Part shown: piece by piece, positions 60,089-64,000 of the stretch | Layout of the letters: each line of letters begins with the position of its first letter | Position numbering within the stretch: the first letter of the stretch is position 1 | Assembly (NCBI RefSeq): GCF_001971585.1 | Contig: NZ_CP019323.1 | Span: 2,442,168-2,506,167, forward strand | Length of the DNA stretch: 64,000 bases | Direction: 5' to 3' | Source: Companilactobacillus allii | Lineage (GTDB): Bacteria > Bacillota > Bacilli > Lactobacillales > Lactobacillaceae | Made by a program: the position numbers and the translations under genes | Notes under the pieces: generated by a model | Told to the model about the DNA's origin: nothing | Databases searched by the model: none | What the model saw: only the letters and a program-made list of their open reading frames with translations

Positions 60089-60162
60089 TGGACCCTGTAG
60101 GACTCGAACCTACGACCGAGCGGTTATGAGCCGCCTGCTCTAACCAACTGAGCTAAAGGTCC
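60089..60162 (-). tRNA. tRNA with CAT anticodon, probable tRNA-Ile2
   Basis: Acceptor GGACCTT / AGGGTCC; body GCTCAGTTGGTTAGAGC and anticodon loop CTCATAA. It resembles tRNA-Ile2 of Bacillus, whose C34 is converted to lysidine to read ATA. A separate elongator Met gene follows at 60171. Confidence 0.8.
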
Positions 60163-60170
60163 GGAATAAA

Positions 60171-60244
60171 TAGCGGCGAAGGGGATCGAACCCCCGACCT
60201 CCCGGGTATGAACCGGACGCTCTAGCCAGCTGAGCTACACCGCC
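60171..60244 (-). tRNA. tRNA-Met (CAT, elongator)
   Basis: Acceptor GGCGGTG / CGCCGCT; anticodon loop TTCATAC, as in the Bacillus elongator tRNA-Met. Confidence 0.85.
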
Positions 60245-60282
60245 AAAAAAAAATGAAACATACATGACAATTAAGTCACAAA

Positions 60283-60356
60283 TCGGGAAGACAGGATTCG
60301 AACCTGCGACCCCCTGGTCCCAAACCAGGTGCTCTACCAAGCTGAGCCACTTCCCG
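60283..60356 (-). tRNA. tRNA-Pro (TGG)
   Basis: Acceptor CGGGAAG / CTTCCCG; anticodon loop TTTGGGA. Confidence 0.95.
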
Positions 60357-60367
60357 AAATAAAGCAA

Positions 60368-60441
60368 TGCACCCAGTAGGAGTCGAACCTACAACCTTCT
60401 GATTCGTAGTCAGACACTCTATCCAATTGCGCTATGGGTGC
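60368..60441 (-). tRNA. tRNA-Arg (ACG)
   Basis: Acceptor GCACCCA / TGGGTGC; anticodon loop CTACGAA, presumably edited to inosine at position 34. Confidence 0.95.
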
Positions 60442-60454
60442 ATATTCATTATAG

Positions 60455-60540
60455 TGCCGAGGACCGGAATCGAACCGGTACGGTAATTACTTACCGCAGG
60501 ATTTTAAGTCCTGTGCGTCTGCCAGTTCCGCCACCCCGGC
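60455..60540 (-). tRNA. tRNA-Leu (TAA)
   Basis: Class II. Acceptor GCCGGGG / CCTCGGC; anticodon loop CTTAAAA. Confidence 0.95.
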
Positions 60541-60554
60541 GTTACTATAATGAA

Positions 60555-60626
60555 AGCGGAAGACGGGATTCGAACCCGCGACCCCCACCATGGCAAGGTG
60601 ATGTTCTACCACTGAACTACTTCCGC
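60555..60626 (-). tRNA. tRNA-Gly (GCC)
   Basis: Acceptor GCGGAAG / CTTCCGC; anticodon loop TTGCCAT. Confidence 0.95.
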
Positions 60627-60631
60627 ATAAA

Positions 60632-60704
60632 TGCCGACTAGAGGATTCGAACCTCCGACCCCCTGTTTACAAGACAGATGCTCTGCCAACTGAGCTAAGT
60701 CGGC
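60632..60704 (-). tRNA. tRNA-Thr (TGT)
   Basis: Acceptor GCCGACT / AGTCGGC; anticodon loop CTTGTAA. Confidence 0.95.
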
Positions 60705-60777
60705 ATAAAATGAATTATGCTTATTGCTTATTCAATTTTAATAAAAATATCTCAATATTGCAACAACAATATTGGTA

Positions 60778-60860
60778 TACGGGTGAAAGGACTTGAACCT
60801 TCATGTCCATTGGACACTAGAACCTAAATCTAGCGCGTCTGCCAATTCCGCCACACCCGC
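60778..60860 (-). tRNA. tRNA-Leu (TAG)
   Basis: Class II. Acceptor GCGGGTG / CACCCGT; anticodon loop TTTAGGT. Confidence 0.94.
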
Positions 60861-60883
60861 ATGGGTTGTATATTTGTTGCAAA

Positions 60884-60956
60884 TGAGTCGTGACGGGTTC
60901 GAACCGTCGACCCTCTGATTAAAAGTCAGATGCTCTACCAGCTGAGCTAACGACTC
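60884..60956 (-). tRNA. tRNA-Lys (TTT)
   Basis: Acceptor GAGTCGT / ACGACTC; anticodon loop CTTTTAA. Confidence 0.95.
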
Positions 60957-60961
60957 ATGGA

Positions 60962-61034
60962 TGGAGGATACAGGGATCGAACCTGTGACCTCCTGCTTGT
61001 AAGGCAGATGCTCTCCCAGCTGAGCTAATCCTCC
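60962..61034 (-). tRNA. tRNA-Val (TAC)
   Basis: Acceptor GGAGGAT / ATCCTCC; anticodon loop CTTACAA. First tRNA after the 5S gene. Confidence 0.95.
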
Positions 61035-61050
61035 ATGATAAATACGAACA

Positions 61051-61168
61051 GCGTGGCAGCTACCTATCCTCGCGGGTAGTTTCCCACCAACTACTTTTGG
61101 CGTGAAGAAGCTTAACTTCTGTGTTCGGCATGGGAACAGGTGTATCCTTCTTGCCATTACCACCACAC
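61051..61168 (-). rRNA. rrf: 5S ribosomal RNA
   Basis: On the minus strand it begins TGTGGTGGTAATGGCAAG and ends GGTAGCTGCCACGC. The conserved loop CCCATGCCGAACACAGAAG (19 bases) is present. It lies about 80 bases after the 23S end. Confidence 0.96.
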
Positions 61169-61247
61169 TATTCGTTACTCGTACCTTCAAAACTAGATAT
61201 TAAGTTTAATATGAATTATTATAAGAAACACTTCGAACCACTTACTC

Positions 61248-64000
<2,753 letters not shown>

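Overview
The window is a low-G+C Firmicutes chromosome segment, most likely from a Lactobacillaceae species of the Companilactobacillus type. This assignment is inferred from AT-rich DNA, strong Shine-Dalgarno sites, a tmRNA tag AKNNNSYALAA, a methionine T-box leader, 3D/LysM wall proteins, and an lpd-type decarboxylase cluster. No prophage, insertion sequence, transposase, integrase or CRISPR array was seen.

Layout. 1-3.5 kb: a 45-codon HicB-like ORF, an alpha/beta hydrolase, a TMEM175-type channel and a DUF4430 secreted protein. 3.8-8.9 kb: an mntH-tetR operon with a palindromic operator, an L,D-transpeptidase, a VanZ-like protein and pgi. 9-17 kb: an LTA-synthase-like sulfatase, a two-component system, a HAD phosphatase, an MDR reductase, a secreted 3D protein and an FMN reductase. 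17-24.8 kb: a domain-swapped GH3 glycosidase, coaBC, and lpdC-lpdB-lpdD with a LysR gene. 25-29.3 kb: an MMPL exporter with a divergent TetR gene, and a PspC protein. 29.6-35 kb: a methionine ABC transporter operon (metQ - M20 peptidase - metN - metI - metQ) behind a well-formed T-box. 35-40 kb: a LysM-3D protein with a structured leader, a YitT-like protein, a BLIP-like protein, an orphan M.FokI-like double adenine methyltransferase, and ssrA. 40-44.5 kb: a lipoprotein, a CadD-type transporter with a CzrA-like sensor, and an NADH peroxidase. 44.6-49.8 kb: a YnbB-type PLP enzyme and an Orn/Lys/Arg decarboxylase, divergent from an amino-acid permease. 49.9-58.3 kb: exporters (MFS and Gdx/SugE-type SMR, the latter with an attenuator-like leader), a frameshifted LPQTS-anchored Cna-B adhesin, and assorted membrane proteins. 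58.5-64 kb: the distal part of an rRNA operon on the minus strand (23S partial, 5S, 26 tRNAs, terminator).

The genes are mostly ordinary chromosomal housekeeping, envelope and stress functions. The less ordinary layer is non-coding. An intergenic repeat occurs six times, always in one orientation and always at the 3' end of a minus-strand gene. It consists of a terminator hairpin, often with a GUAA apex, flanked by inverted arms. One copy supplies the last codons and stop of the ynbB-like gene. Other points worth checking are the single -1 frameshift in the adhesin at a slippery heptamer, the leaders of the SMR and LysM-3D genes, the DTPY motif in the orphan methyltransferase, and an acceptor-stem mismatch in tRNA-Phe.
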